Translations under genes and position numbers: made by a program
Assembly: GCA_029862205.1 (NCBI GenBank)
Contig: JAOTXT010000016.1
Coordinates: forward strand, 1 to 64,000
Source: Paracoccaceae bacterium
GTDB taxonomy: Bacteria; Pseudomonadota; Alphaproteobacteria; Rhodobacterales; Rhodobacteraceae
Length of the DNA stretch: 64,000 bases
Reading direction: 5' to 3'
In this document: piece after piece, positions 34,876-44,408 of the stretch
Layout of the letters: every line of letters starts with the position of its first letter
Numbering within the stretch: the first letter of the stretch is position 1
Notes under the pieces: generated by a model
What the model saw: only the letters and a program-made list of their open reading frames with translations
What the model was told of the DNA's origin: nothing
The model's database searches: none

Positions 34876-35370
34876 TTGGGGGCGCGACCCGTCGGGGGCC
34901 GGGCCGAGGCTGAGGGGTCATCTATCAACACGGATAACGGGCCTCGTGCACCCGCGCGAGCGCGCTACCCCTGGCTCCCGGTACATACAACGATAATGCG
35001 CGCCGCGCGACACGAGCCGAGATGCATTGGGTCCCCAAGCTGAGATAAGGCCTGCTCGACCGTGGGTTCCCAATGGTGAAGAACGCCCACTTTGCGGCCA
35101 CCGGACAAAGCTGACCCCGCCACAGTGGCGCAAAGGAGGGCAGCGCACGACCGCGGGTGTGCGCGCCGGCCTCTGAGATCTTCACTTTATGGCGCCAGAT
35201 CTCCCCACGTCCGAGCGGGCCGAGACGCCGCAAATGCGCACGCCCGGGGGCGGTCGTGCGCTGCCCGGCGGCGCTTCGCGCCTTGATTCCGGGCAAAAGG
35301 ACATGAGAGAAGATTGGCAAGAAAGGGCTCGAAGCCGTCGAGACACCCCGCCGGGATAATCGGTCCAAAG
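34876..35370. other. 495-bp intergenic region with a structured element
   Basis: This is the longest gap in the window, between the convergent zapE and methyltransferase-CreD genes. Open frames on both strands are short or lack protein-like composition. The right half is dominated by a long inverted repeat (35138-35266). The left half (about 34900-35100) shows nothing I can name. Confidence 0.5.
35138..35266. repeat. Long nested hairpin
   Basis: Perfect 17-base arms (35138-35154 and 35250-35266, containing GCGCACGACCGC and its complement) enclose a second, 10-bp stem (35155-35164 with 35236-35245, one G-U pair) and an inner 7-bp stem (GAGATCT at 35175-35181 with AGATCTC at 35197-35203). It could be a dispersed intergenic hairpin element or an RNA structure that ends transcription of zapE or of the CreD fusion gene. 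Confidence 0.7.
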
Positions 35371-37947
35371 CTAATTCCGCTCAGGACGCGCCGTGCTCAG
35401 CCAGGCGCCCCATCCACTGCTTTCCGGCTCGCCGCGCGTGAACCACATCGCAGCCGCCAGGACGACGAAGGCCAGCGCCGCGGCCGCCAGCAGCAGGGAT
35501 CCGGTGCCGGTCAGCACCACATACATGACCCAATAGAGCCCGGCGAGCACCACACCCAGCCAGAGGGAGCGCGGGCCCAGCCCCATCCCCCACCAGGCGT
35601 AAGCCGTCAGCAGGCCGATGGTCACCAGGGCCGTCAGGCCGAAGCCCGAGATCAGCCCAATCGTCTCGGCAAGCGGCAGCAGCAGTATCAGGAACAGGCA
35701 CTGCGCCAGGCCGACCAACGCGTATTGCACCGGATGCGGCCGGCGGTTCTCGAGCCGGGCGATCAGGAACAGCACAGCGAAGCTGACGATGACGATCAGG
35801 AAGCCCAGCTTCGCCGCCCGTTGGATACCCAGATAAAGGTCCGCCGTCGCGCTGAGGGTGACGCCGAAATCCGCCGCCGCCAAGGCGTCCAATCCGTCGC
35901 TGCCCCGGAAGCTGCGCGGCAGCGAATGGGCCAGTTGCGGCACGAACCAGCGGCTGGTCATCCCAGTAGCGCCGCGCTGCGCCATGTCTGGCTCGAAACT
36001 GCCGTCGGCGCGCGCGCCAATTCCAATCCGGCTCCAGCTCGCGTCGATTAGCCCCTCGGTGACGCGGCCCGCAGGGGTCAGGCGGAAGCCGCCCGAGCCG
36101 TCGAGATCGAGGCTGAACGACCAGCCGCGCAGATCGCCCCTCGGATCGCCGATGGGCGCATGAATGCCCGCGACGCCCGCGACGCCGCTGCCGGACTCGA
36201 ACGCAATCGCGCCGCCACCCCGGGTCAGGAGCGGCTCGGCCCGCAGCGCCTTTGTTTCGGTGATCCCCAGTCCAAGCCGGGCGTCCTCCCACCGCAAAAC
36301 CTCGTCGGCACCCAACAACCGATCGACACGGGCACCGGCGGCAAGCGCCGGATCGAAGTCCAAAAGGATGCTGTGCCGGCCGCGATAGACCGGCATCTGG
36401 AAGACATCCTCCTGGCGCAACGCCGCGTCCAGCGTGCTGGTGACCTCGAGCCGCTCGGGCAGGAGGATCACCGGCGGCGCGGCCGCGCCCGCCTTCTCGA
36501 CCGGCACTACCATATAGGGCCCGATCAGGGTCTGCGCGCCGCCCCAATCGGCGACCGTCTGCGCGGCTGCCGCCGCATGGCGTTCGGCCCGCGAGCCCGC
36601 CAGCTCGCTGATCGCGATCAGCGGCAGGGCAAGGGCAAAGGCCAGGATGGCCAGCAGAAGCAGGCCAGATCCGCCGCCCGAGACTGGGGCCGCCGCTGCG
36701 GGCTCGACACCCGGCTCGCCGCCCGCCGGTGCGGGCCCGGCACCCGCCATCCCGGCCTTTTCCTCGGGCAGGTCCTCGAACAGCGAGGCGAAGTGATCAT
36801 CCGCCGGCAGCGGGTGCTGCGCGGCCAGAGGCGTGTCGATCTCCCACTCGGTCTCGATCTCGGGCGCTTCAGTCGAGGCTTCCGGGACAGCCCCTTCGAT
36901 GATCTCGGCGGCCGGCCGGCTCGGTTGCTCGGCCTCTGGCCCGGTCTCTGGCGCTGGTTTCGCGTCACTGTCCCGCTCGGCCATGGCCGCATCATCAACC
37001 GGCTCAGCTTCCGGCTCCGCCAACGCCTCGGCATCGAGATCGTCTTCACTTGCGCCTGCGTCAGCCTGGGCGTCTTCGCCAAAATCTTCTTCGCCTGCTT
37101 CAACTTCGCCAGCCAGGTCTTCATCGACCAAATCGTCTTCGATTTCCTCGTCATCGAGGTCGTCGGCGTCCAGATCGCCCGCGATTTCGTCATTGTCCTC
37201 GGGCGCCGCCGGCTTCACATATCCCGGCGGGCGATTGAACAGGATGGCGCCGCCGGCAGGCTCGGGCACAAAGCCGCTTTGGATCAGCAAGGCACATGCG
37301 CCGCCCTCGTCCCAGCAGCCCGACGCCTCCTCGGCGCAATTCACCAGCACCCGCTCGACCTGATCGAGCTCTGCCTCCGCGACCAACTGCGCCGCCGAAA
37401 CCGGGATGTCGCAGACAATCAGGCTGATCCGTTCCTCGGCCAGGATCAGGTTCAGGTTCATGAACGGAACCATCATCACCTGCTGCCAGGACCGGTCATG
37501 CGGCAAAAGCGACGACATGCGCAGGTCGCGCCGGGCGAAGAACGGCACCCGGCCCTGTTTGTTTTCCGAGAGCACGGCATTGACGGTCTCGACCTCGGGC
37601 ACGCCGTTCGCCTCGTGGACCCGGTTCAGATAGGGGACCAGCGTCGTGTTGGCCTCGACCGCGATGACGCGCTCGACACCCTCGGTCTTGGCCAACAGGG
37701 TCGAGATGATGCCCAGCCCCGCGCCGATCACCAGGACGCGGTCGCCAGGCTTCACGGCCTCGGGCAGCCGCGCCACCATGTCGGCGCTATAGGCGCCCGA
37801 GCGCACATCGCTGCGGATCTCCGGGATAATCAGGGCGGCGTCTGACGGACCCTCGAACGGCAGCTTGACGCCTGCGGGATGTTGCAGGGGTCCGAGCAGA
37901 GCAGCACCGCCGCGTTGGGCGGTCAGGTCGACGATCACCGAGGACAT
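35371..37947 (-). CDS. FkbM-like methyltransferase / acidic linker / CreD fusion protein
   Basis: One uninterrupted 858-residue reading frame. Residues about 30-240 form a class I methyltransferase-like domain with motif I VLVIGAGLGII (71-81) and the acidic AVEAN (96-100), closest in feel to FkbM-type enzymes. Residues about 245-425 are an Asp/Glu/Ala-rich linker. Residues about 427-858 match the inner membrane protein CreD: an N-terminal helix, a large periplasmic region starting LIGPYMVVPV, and a C-terminal helix bundle with HPVQYALVGLAQCLFLILLLPLAE. CreD belongs to the Cre envelope-stress regulon in enterobacteria; no creBC is seen here. The predicted topology puts the methyltransferase in the cytoplasm. 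Confidence 0.8.
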   Translation of the reverse strand: MSSVIVDLTAQRGGAALLGPLQHPAGVKLPFEGPSDAALIIPEIRSDVRSGAYSADMVARLPEAVKPGDRVLVIGAGLGIISTLLAKTEGVERVIAVEANTTLVPYLNRVHEANGVPEVETVNAVLSENKQGRVPFFARRDLRMSSLLPHDRSWQQVMMVPFMNLNLILAEERISLIVCDIPVSAAQLVAEAELDQVERVLVNCAEEASGCWDEGGACALLIQSGFVPEPAGGAILFNRPPGYVKPAAPEDNDEIAGDLDADDLDDEEIEDDLVDEDLAGEVEAGEEDFGEDAQADAGASEDDLDAEALAEPEAEPVDDAAMAERDSDAKPAPETGPEAEQPSRPAAEIIEGAVPEASTEAPEIETEWEIDTPLAAQHPLPADDHFASLFEDLPEEKAGMAGAGPAPAGGEPGVEPAAAAPVSGGGSGLLLLAILAFALALPLIAISELAGSRAERHAAAAAQTVADWGGAQTLIGPYMVVPVEKAGAAAPPVILLPERLEVTSTLDAALRQEDVFQMPVYRGRHSILLDFDPALAAGARVDRLLGADEVLRWEDARLGLGITETKALRAEPLLTRGGGAIAFESGSGVAGVAGIHAPIGDPRGDLRGWSFSLDLDGSGGFRLTPAGRVTEGLIDASWSRIGIGARADGSFEPDMAQRGATGMTSRWFVPQLAHSLPRSFRGSDGLDALAAADFGVTLSATADLYLGIQRAAKLGFLIVIVSFAVLFLIARLENRRPHPVQYALVGLAQCLFLILLLPLAETIGLISGFGLTALVTIGLLTAYAWWGMGLGPRSLWLGVVLAGLYWVMYVVLTGTGSLLLAAAALAFVVLAAAMWFTRGEPESSGWGAWLSTARPERN

Positions 37948-38036
37948 GCGATACGCTTACCAACACACAGAAAAAGTTCCATGAGATTAAACACGCAAGG
38001 TTGGGTCGGGCACAACAAAATCCCGCATGAGGCGAG

Positions 38037-38066
38037 CCAGAATCGCGAAAAAATATGCGATTCCGG
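38037..38066 (-). terminator. Possible sdh operon terminator
   Basis: On the minus strand a stem of about 10 bp (GAATCGC/GCGATTC core plus flanking pairs) with an AT-rich 10-base loop lies about 34-63 bases beyond the sdhB stop codon. No T-tract follows it. Confidence 0.4.
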
Positions 38067-38099
38067 CAGTTTAAGTGCGACAGCGCAACTAAAACCGCA

Positions 38100-38879
38100 T
38101 CAAACTTGCCGCTCGACCATCATCTTCTTGATCTCTGCGATGGCCTTGGCGGGGTTCAATCCCTTGGGGCAGGTCTTGGTGCAGTTCATGATCGTGTGGC
38201 AGCGGTAGAGGCGGAACGGGTCTTCCAGGTCGTCCAGCCGTTCGCCGGTCGCCTCGTCGCGAGAATCGATCAGCCAGCGATAGGCGTGGAGCAGGGCGGC
38301 GGGGCCTAGGTACCGGTCGCTGTTCCACCAATAGCTGGGGCACGAGGTCGAGCAGCAGGCGCACATGACGCATTCATAAAGCCCGTCCAGCTTCTCGCGA
38401 TCCTCGATCGCCTGGCGCCATTCGCGCTCGGGCGCGGGGGTCTCGGTCTCGAGCCAGGGCTTGACCGAGGCGTGCTGAGCGTAGAAGTGGCTGAGGTCCG
38501 GCACCAGATCCTTCACGACTTCCATATGGGGCAGGGGATAGATCTTCACGTCGCCCTTGATCTCGTCCAGCCCATACGTGCAGGCCAGCGTGTTGATGCC
38601 GTCGATGTTCATCGAGCATGACCCGCAAATCCCTTCGCGGCAGGAACGGCGGAAGGTCAGGGTCGGGTCGATCTCGTTCTTGATCTTGATGATCGCGTCG
38701 AGGACCATTGGCCCACAGGTGTCCATATCCACCTGATAGGTGTCCACGCGGGGGTTTTCGCCTGTATCCGGGTCCCAGCGGTAGATCTTGAAGACCCGGA
38801 TATTGGTCGCGCCCTCGGGGACAGGCCAGGTCTTGCCCTTGGTGACCTTCGAGTTCTTGGGCAGGGTGAACTCAGCCAT
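38100..38879 (-). CDS. sdhB: Succinate dehydrogenase iron-sulfur subunit
   Basis: A 259-residue SdhB. The 2Fe-2S ligands are in [13 protein letters not shown], the 4Fe-4S and 3Fe-4S ligands in [16 protein letters not shown] and [17 protein letters not shown]. It transfers electrons from FAD in SdhA to ubiquinone at the membrane subunits. Its start codon overlaps the stop of the upstream methyltransferase gene by 8 bases, so its translation is coupled to that gene. It is the last gene of the sdhC-sdhD-sdhA-methyltransferase-sdhB operon. Confidence 0.97.
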   Translation of the reverse strand: MAEFTLPKNSKVTKGKTWPVPEGATNIRVFKIYRWDPDTGENPRVDTYQVDMDTCGPMVLDAIIKIKNEIDPTLTFRRSCREGICGSCSMNIDGINTLACTYGLDEIKGDVKIYPLPHMEVVKDLVPDLSHFYAQHASVKPWLETETPAPEREWRQAIEDREKLDGLYECVMCACCSTSCPSYWWNSDRYLGPAALLHAYRWLIDSRDEATGERLDDLEDPFRLYRCHTIMNCTKTCPKGLNPAKAIAEIKKMMVERQV

Positions 38880-39645
38880 TGTCCGCTCCTTTTGGGCCGG
38901 GTTTCATGCCGACGAAAATCCGCTCGCCCCGGTGCAGGGCATGGGTCGAGACATCGGGCTCCACCGCGACAAACTCATGCAACTCGAACCCCGGCGCCCG
39001 GATGCGGTCGCGCACATCGCGGCCGTAGAACCGCAGATGCGTCGGGTCGCCATAGTGGAGCCGCAGTTCTTCCTCGGTCTTCAATGTGGGGTCTTCGTGG
39101 GTCACGTCCCAGCCTTCGATCATCGGCACGGTGATCACCGCTTGGCCGCCGGGCTTGAGGATGCGGAACATCTCGGCCAGCGCACGCGCGTCGTCCACAT
39201 GCTCCAACACATGGTTGGCCATCACTAGGTCGTAGCTGGCGTCGGGCAGGTCCATCGCCTCGATATCGAGTTGAAGCTCGAACTTGTCGTTGAGGTCGGC
39301 CGTCACGTAGTCCGCGCCACGCTCCTCGAACCAGCCGCGCACCCAGGGCTCGGCGGCGAAGTGCAGTACCTTGGCTCCCTCCGGCAGCACCATCTCGCGG
39401 TCCATCCACAGCTTGAGCTGCCGGTGCCGGGGCCGTGAGTCACAACTCGGGCACCAGATCTCGGGCTTGTGGCGGACGGGGCTGAACATGCCCCGGTAGC
39501 CGCAGATCGGGCAAAGCCGCGGCGTCTTGCCCCAGGCGAGCGCGGTCACATGGTCGATGGCTCGCTTGGCACGGAAGTCCATAATCGCCGCGATCTCGGC
39601 GGCGGAACGGGTGCCCGCGGGGCTCCATTTCGGATGCGCGTTCAT
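38872..39645 (-). CDS. Zinc-ribbon SAM-dependent methyltransferase within the sdh operon
   Basis: The 257-residue protein has an N-terminal zinc ribbon (C45-x2-C48 and C65-x2-C68) and a class I methyltransferase domain with [15 protein letters not shown] as a degenerate motif I, YVTADLND, and [26 protein letters not shown]. Such proteins are often found in glycan or surface-polymer loci; the target here is unknown. It begins 9 bases after sdhA and ends inside sdhB, so it is a genuine member of the operon. A role in modifying an Sdh subunit, or simply operon hitch-hiking, are both open. Confidence 0.8.
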   Translation of the reverse strand: MNAHPKWSPAGTRSAAEIAAIMDFRAKRAIDHVTALAWGKTPRLCPICGYRGMFSPVRHKPEIWCPSCDSRPRHRQLKLWMDREMVLPEGAKVLHFAAEPWVRGWFEERGADYVTADLNDKFELQLDIEAMDLPDASYDLVMANHVLEHVDDARALAEMFRILKPGGQAVITVPMIEGWDVTHEDPTLKTEEELRLHYGDPTHLRFYGRDVRDRIRAPGFELHEFVAVEPDVSTHALHRGERIFVGMKPGPKGADNG

Positions 39646-39654
39646 GTCACGCTC

Positions 39655-41463
39655 TCAGTAGACCCGCGCCTTGGGCGCGATCTTCGCCGCCGCGATTCCG
39701 CCCTCGCTCTCGGGCGTCAGCGGCTCGGTGATGACCGGGCGATAGTCCAGCGTCACCACGTCCTGGGTCCCAGGCCAGGCCAGCGAGTGCTTGCGCCAGT
39801 TCTCGTCGTCGCGGTCCGGGTAGTCCTCATGCGCATGGGCGCCGCGGCTCTCGTGCCGGGCCTCGGCGGAATAGATCGTGGTCAGCGCGCAGGGCAACAG
39901 GTTCGCCAGTTCCAGCGTCTCCATCAGATCCGAGTTCCAGATCAGCGAGTGGTCCTGGACCGAGACATCGTCGAAGGCGGCGTCGATCTTGGCGATCTTG
40001 GCGCAACCCTCCTTGAGCGTCTTCGACGTGCGGAAGACCGCCGCGTCCTCCTGCATTGCCTTTTGCAGGTTCAGCCGCGCCACCGCGGTTGGCACCGCGC
40101 CCTTGGCGTGGCGCAGCCGGTCGAACCGGTCCATCGCCTTGTCGACCGAGGCCTGGTTCAGTGTCTGGTTCGGCGCTCCCGGCTTGACGGTCTGGCCCGC
40201 CCGGATGGCGCAGGCCCGGCCGAAGACCACCAGGTCGGTTAGCGAGTTCGACCCCAGCCGGTTCGCCCCGTGCACCGAGCACGATGCCGCCTCGCCACAG
40301 GCCATCAGGCCCGGGACCAGTGCGTGCGGGTCGTCACTGGTGGGGCTAATCACCTCGCCCCAGTAGTTCGAGGGCACGCCGCCCATGTTGTAATGCACCG
40401 TCGGCAGCACCGGGATTGGCTCGCGGGTCAGATCGACACCCGCGAAGATCTTGGCGGACTCGGAAATGCCCGGCAGCCGCAGCGCTAGGGTATCGGGCGG
40501 CAGGTGGTTCAGGTGCAGGTGGATGTGGTCCTTGTCCGGCCCCACCCCGCGGCCCTCGCGGATCTCGATGGTCATGCAGCGCGAGACCACGTCGCGGCTC
40601 GCCAGGTCCTTGTAGGTGGGCGCATAGCGTTCCATGAACCGCTCGCCTTGCGCATTAGTCAGATACCCGCCCTCGCCGCGGGCACCCTCGGTGATCAGGC
40701 ACCCGGCGCCGTAGATGCCGGTCGGGTGGAACTGCACGAACTCCATGTCCTGCAGGGGCAGCCCGGCGCGCGCCACCATGCCGCTGCCGTCGCCGGTGCA
40801 GGTATGGGCCGAGGTGCAACTGAAATAGGCCCGGCCATAGCCGCCGGTTGCCAGCACCACCATCTTGGCGCTGAACCGGTGGATCGCGCCGTCATCCAGG
40901 TTCCAGGCGATCACCCCTTGGCACTGGCCATCCTCGGACATGATCAGGTCGAGCGCGAAGTACTCGATGAAGAACTCCGCCTTCTCCTTGACCGACTGGC
41001 CGTAGAGCGTGTGGAGCATCGCATGCCCCGTGCGGTCGGCCGCCGCGCAGGTGCGCTGAACGGGAGGGCCCTCGCCGAACTCAGTCGTGTGGCCGCCGAA
41101 GGGGCGCTGGTAGATCTTGCCCTCCTCGGTGCGCGAGAACGGCACGCCGTAATGTTCCAGCTCGACGATCGCGGCGGGCGCCTCGCGGGCCAGGTATTCC
41201 ATGGCGTCCATGTCGCCCAGCCAGTCCGAGCCCTTGACCGTGTCATACATGTGCCATTGCCAGTTGTCGGGGCCCATATTGGCCAGGCTGCCGGCAATGC
41301 CGCCCTGGGCGGCAACCGTGTGGCTGCGGGTCGGGAAGACCTTGGTCACGCAGGCGGTTTTCAGCCCCTGCTCGGCCATGCCGAGGGTGGCGCGTAGCCC
41401 CGCGCCCCCGGCACCGACGACAACCACGTCATATTGATGGTCGATGTAGTCGTATGCAGCCAT
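39655..41463 (-). CDS. sdhA: Succinate dehydrogenase flavoprotein subunit
   Basis: A 602-residue SdhA. It begins with the FAD-binding [17 protein letters not shown] and has the [11 protein letters not shown] segment whose His carries covalent FAD. Active-site regions [25 protein letters not shown] and [11 protein letters not shown] are present, as is the C-terminal [18 protein letters not shown]. It oxidises succinate to fumarate in the TCA cycle. The SdhAF4-like gene at 16.0 kb may assist its assembly. Confidence 0.98.
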   Translation of the reverse strand: MAAYDYIDHQYDVVVVGAGGAGLRATLGMAEQGLKTACVTKVFPTRSHTVAAQGGIAGSLANMGPDNWQWHMYDTVKGSDWLGDMDAMEYLAREAPAAIVELEHYGVPFSRTEEGKIYQRPFGGHTTEFGEGPPVQRTCAAADRTGHAMLHTLYGQSVKEKAEFFIEYFALDLIMSEDGQCQGVIAWNLDDGAIHRFSAKMVVLATGGYGRAYFSCTSAHTCTGDGSGMVARAGLPLQDMEFVQFHPTGIYGAGCLITEGARGEGGYLTNAQGERFMERYAPTYKDLASRDVVSRCMTIEIREGRGVGPDKDHIHLHLNHLPPDTLALRLPGISESAKIFAGVDLTREPIPVLPTVHYNMGGVPSNYWGEVISPTSDDPHALVPGLMACGEAASCSVHGANRLGSNSLTDLVVFGRACAIRAGQTVKPGAPNQTLNQASVDKAMDRFDRLRHAKGAVPTAVARLNLQKAMQEDAAVFRTSKTLKEGCAKIAKIDAAFDDVSVQDHSLIWNSDLMETLELANLLPCALTTIYSAEARHESRGAHAHEDYPDRDDENWRKHSLAWPGTQDVVTLDYRPVITEPLTPESEGGIAAAKIAPKARVY

Positions 41464-41473
41464 CTGGGACCCC

Positions 41474-41854
41474 TCAGCCGGCGAATGCGATCTTCAACAC
41501 GGCGAAAATGCCGGCGAACCCGAAGGCGAAGCAGAACATGGTGTTGCCCAGGAGCAAGGCCGTGCGTAGGCCCTTGCCATGCACGTAATCCTCGATCACC
41601 ACCTGGACGCCGTGGGCCAGGTGGTGGAAGCCGACGGCCAGGAACAGCACCGCGACCAGCGCGTGGAACGGGTTGGCATAAAGCGCCATCACATCGCCGT
41701 GTGGGCCGCCCAGCGCCCGGGCGAACGGAATGACGAACAAGATGGTCAAGGGCACCAGTGCGACCGAGGTGATCCGCTGGGTCCACCAGTGATGCGTGCC
41801 CTCGCCCGAGGCGCCGAGGCCCGAGACGCGGGCGCGCGAGGTCTTGAAGCTCAT
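41474..41854 (-). CDS. sdhD: Succinate dehydrogenase hydrophobic membrane anchor
   Basis: A 126-residue protein with three membrane helices. The opening [22 protein letters not shown] holds the quinone-site Arg region, and [20 protein letters not shown] carries the heme-ligand His and Asp/Tyr of SdhD. ATG 41854 follows a strong GAGGGGGG ribosome-binding site; the open frame extends upstream over sdhC but is not coding there. It anchors SdhAB in the membrane together with SdhC. Confidence 0.94.
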   Translation of the reverse strand: MSFKTSRARVSGLGASGEGTHHWWTQRITSVALVPLTILFVIPFARALGGPHGDVMALYANPFHALVAVLFLAVGFHHLAHGVQVVIEDYVHGKGLRTALLLGNTMFCFAFGFAGIFAVLKIAFAG

Positions 41855-41865
41855 GGTTGCCCCCC

Positions 41866-42249
41866 TCACGCGGCCAGCCACAGCAGGATCGTCAGCACGC
41901 CCGACCCGGCGGCGACCGCGATCCCCGTCTTGTCGGCGGTCTCGACCTCGAAGCCGTAGCCCATGTCCCAGACCAGATGCCGGACACCGTTCAGCAGGTG
42001 ATAGCAGAGCGCCCAGCTCGACCCGAGCAGGATCAGGTTGCCGATCCACGAGGTGATCAGCCCATCGACGGTCGCGAAATATTCCGGGCCGGTTGCGGCG
42101 GCCAACAGCCACCAGACCACCAGGACCGCGCCCAGGGTCAGGCCGACACCGGTGATCCGGTGGAAGATCGACAGCACCGAGGAAAGCTGGGGACGGTAGA
42201 TCTGCAGATGCGGCGACAGGGGGCGGTTGCCCCTTTTTACGTCGGCCAT
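41866..42249 (-). CDS. sdhC: Succinate dehydrogenase cytochrome b556 subunit
   Basis: A 127-residue protein with the SdhC pattern RPLSPHLQIYRPQLSSVLSIFHRITG (quinone-site Ser/Arg) and HLLNGVRHLVWDMG (heme His) across three helices. It is the first gene of the sdh operon; its promoter should lie in the 209-bp gap shared with the divergent sulfatase gene. It precedes sdhD by 11 bases. Confidence 0.95.
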   Translation of the reverse strand: MADVKRGNRPLSPHLQIYRPQLSSVLSIFHRITGVGLTLGAVLVVWWLLAAATGPEYFATVDGLITSWIGNLILLGSSWALCYHLLNGVRHLVWDMGYGFEVETADKTGIAVAAGSGVLTILLWLAA

Positions 42250-42458
42250 GGCGTTCTCCCGGCTCTGCTGCGGCTCTTTGGCTTGGATGTTAGGGCGATG
42301 CGGCAGGGCTTTCCAGACCGAAAATGCCGCATGTGCGAAGAGGCTTGCCGCATCCGCGAAGGTTTGCCGCCGCCTTGACCCGTTCGACTCGTGCCCTGGC
42401 GGGGGGTATCAAGACCGGGGTTATCAAACGCTAAACGAAATCCGATGGGGGAGCGACC
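42250..42458. promoter_or_regulatory. Divergent promoter region of sdh operon and sulfatase gene
   Basis: 209 bp between two divergent start codons. No operator could be recognised. The right-hand part (42405-42458) is less GC-rich and precedes the sulfatase ribosome-binding site GGGGGA. Confidence 0.3.
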
Positions 42459-43979
42459 ATGCCCGGCCGCAGTGATCAGCCGAACATCCTGTTCATCCAG
42501 ACCGACCAGCTTGCCCCGCAATGTCTCGGCGCCTATGGCGGGATCGCGATCACGCCCAATCTGGACCGGCTGGCGGCTGAGGGCGTGATCTACGAGCGCG
42601 CCTATTGCAACTATCCGCTGTGCGCACCTTCACGGTTTTCGATGGCCTCGGGCCAGCTCGCCTCGCGGATCGGCGCCTTCGACAACGCCTGCGAGTTCCC
42701 GGCCTCGATCCCGACCTATGCGCATTATGTGCGCGCCCTCGGCTATCAGACCTGCCTGTCGGGCAAGATGCATTTTGTCGGGCCCGACCAACTCCACGGC
42801 TTTGAGAAGCGTCTAACACCCGACATCTATCCGGGCGATTTCACCTGGACCGCGGATTGGAGCCTTGACCGCTTCCCCGGCGCGACCGACAGCCGCGCCG
42901 TGACAAAGACCGGCATCTGCGCCCGCTCGGTTCAGCTCGACTATGACGACGAAGTTACCCACAAGGCGGTGCAGGAGATCTACGACATTGCGCGGTCCGG
43001 TGACGACCGGCCCTTCTTCTTGCAAGCCTCCTACACCCATCCGCACGAGCCCTATCTTTGCCAACAACGCCATTGGAACCTCTACGAGGGCGCCGATATC
43101 CCGCCGCCCAGCGTACCGATGCTGCCGGACGCGGAGAATGACGCCCACTCGATCCGGATCCTGAAGCAGCACGGGCTCCATGGGGGCGAGGTTCCTGAGG
43201 CGGATATTATGCGCGCCCGGCGGGCCTATTACGGCATGGTCTCCTATATCGACGACCAGGTGGGTGCGCTCCTGGCGGCGCTCGAGGCAAGCGGCCAGGC
43301 CGAGAACACGGTCATACTTTTCACCTCGGATCACGGCGAGATGCTGGGCGAGCGCGGGCTCTGGTTCAAGAAGACCTTCTTCGAGCCGGCATTGCGGGTG
43401 CCGTTGATCCTCCATGCGCCGGGCCGCATGGCGCCGAGACGCGTCGCGGCGCTGTGCTCGCTGGTCGACCTCGTGCCGACCTTCGCCAGCATCGCCTCGG
43501 ACGGGGCTTGGGACGGTTCGGTCGAGCCGCTCGATGGGGCTGACCTGACCACGCTCAGGGCCGACGACGGCCGCGCGGTCCATGCGGAACTGCTCTGCGA
43601 GGGGATCAAGGCGCCGATCTTCATGATCAGGCGCGGGCGCTTCAAGTTCATCACCGGCGGCGAGGACCCGGACCTGCTCTTCGATGTGGACGCCGACCCG
43701 GACGAGCGGCGGAACCTGGCCGGCGATCCTGTTCACGCCGAGACGGTCGCGGCCTTCGCGGCGGAGACAGCGCGGCTCTGGGATCCGGACGCGCTTTCGG
43801 CCCAGATCGTCCTCAGCCAGCAGCGGCGCCTGCTGATCCGCGCGGCCCATGACCAGGGCACGCGGCCGCATTGGGACTTCCAGGCGCCGGACACAACGGA
43901 AGACCGCTGGTTCCGCGGCGAGGGAAATTACAACGATTGGGCGTTCGATTACCTTCCGGTCAAAGGCGCAACCCCGTAA
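42459..43979 (+). CDS. Sulfatase, choline-sulfatase (BetC)-like
   Basis: A 506-residue alkaline-phosphatase-superfamily sulfatase. The formylglycine signature is C55-A-P-S-R59. Metal-binding motifs are QTDQ near residue 16 and TSDHGEMLGERGLW. The stretches GYQTCLSGKMHFVGPDQLHGFE and LTPDIYPGDFTWTADW are very like BetC choline-sulfatases, as is the C-terminal WDFQ region, so choline-O-sulfate is a plausible substrate, yielding choline for glycine betaine synthesis. No betI/betA/betB neighbours are present, so specificity for choline sulfate is inferred. A sulfatase-maturase must act in trans. Confidence 0.82.
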   Translation: MPGRSDQPNILFIQTDQLAPQCLGAYGGIAITPNLDRLAAEGVIYERAYCNYPLCAPSRFSMASGQLASRIGAFDNACEFPASIPTYAHYVRALGYQTCLSGKMHFVGPDQLHGFEKRLTPDIYPGDFTWTADWSLDRFPGATDSRAVTKTGICARSVQLDYDDEVTHKAVQEIYDIARSGDDRPFFLQASYTHPHEPYLCQQRHWNLYEGADIPPPSVPMLPDAENDAHSIRILKQHGLHGGEVPEADIMRARRAYYGMVSYIDDQVGALLAALEASGQAENTVILFTSDHGEMLGERGLWFKKTFFEPALRVPLILHAPGRMAPRRVAALCSLVDLVPTFASIASDGAWDGSVEPLDGADLTTLRADDGRAVHAELLCEGIKAPIFMIRRGRFKFITGGEDPDLLFDVDADPDERRNLAGDPVHAETVAAFAAETARLWDPDALSAQIVLSQQRRLLIRAAHDQGTRPHWDFQAPDTTEDRWFRGEGNYNDWAFDYLPVKGATP

Positions 43980-44020
43980 GGGAAATCTGTCCCACCATCA
44001 ATGGGCGCGACATGAACAAA

Positions 44021-44058
44021 GGTGCATCAAGATGCGCCCTACGGTGCCGCGCGGCACC
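44021..44058. repeat. Decayed half of a REP-like element plus palindrome
   Basis: Bases 44021-44042 (GGTGCATC-AA-GATGCGCC then CTAC) resemble the right arm of the element at 45969-46029, including an upstream AAA. A perfect 16-bp palindrome GGTGCCGCGCGGCACC (44043-44058) follows directly and may terminate the two convergent genes on either side. Confidence 0.5.
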
Positions 44059-44059
44059 C

Positions 44060-44395
44060 TCACACCACCTGCATCAACGCATGGCTTCGGTTCGACGTAT
44101 GCGGCCGCACCTCGCCCGCCCAGCGGCCCTTCTCGACGGCTGCCTGCCAGGCGTCGCTGGTCAGAACCTCTGGCCCGTCGATCTCGTAGAGCGCCGTGTA
44201 GACCGGGCTCGGCGCCGGCATATCCTTACCCGCGCCGCCGATCGCCACCGCGAAGGGCTCGCCCTTCAGGCGCCGGGCGCTGCGGACCCCGGGCACCTGC
44301 AGCAGATAGGGGATGTGCTCGGTGTCGTAGACCTCGTTGAACAAGGCCTCATGGGCCGGGTCCACATCCATCGAGACGGCGAAGATATAGGCCAT
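44060..44395 (-). CDS. Small dimeric alpha/beta-barrel-like protein
   Basis: A 111-residue protein beginning MAYIFAVSMDVDPAHEALFNEVYDTEHIPYLLQVPGV, a pattern of strand, long helix and LL-VPGV that resembles EthD/antibiotic-monooxygenase-type dimeric ferredoxin-like folds, as does ALYEIDGPEVLTSDAW. No catalytic function can be assigned. It lies 13 bases downstream of the cupin gene on the same strand, so the two are probably one unit and may act on the same compound. Confidence 0.6.
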   Translation of the reverse strand: MAYIFAVSMDVDPAHEALFNEVYDTEHIPYLLQVPGVRSARRLKGEPFAVAIGGAGKDMPAPSPVYTALYEIDGPEVLTSDAWQAAVEKGRWAGEVRPHTSNRSHALMQVV

Positions 44396-44408
44396 ACGGT
44401 CCTCCCGC

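Noticed and set aside
34925-35368. A possible 147-codon minus-strand gene in the 495-bp gap
   Set aside because: It covers the inverted repeats, has no ribosome-binding site or known motif, and its composition matches non-coding GC-rich sequence.
36160-37845. A 561-codon open frame on the plus strand
   Set aside because: It lies antisense to the methyltransferase-CreD gene and has the basic, Arg/His/Gln-rich composition of antisense frames in GC-rich DNA, with no recognisable motif.
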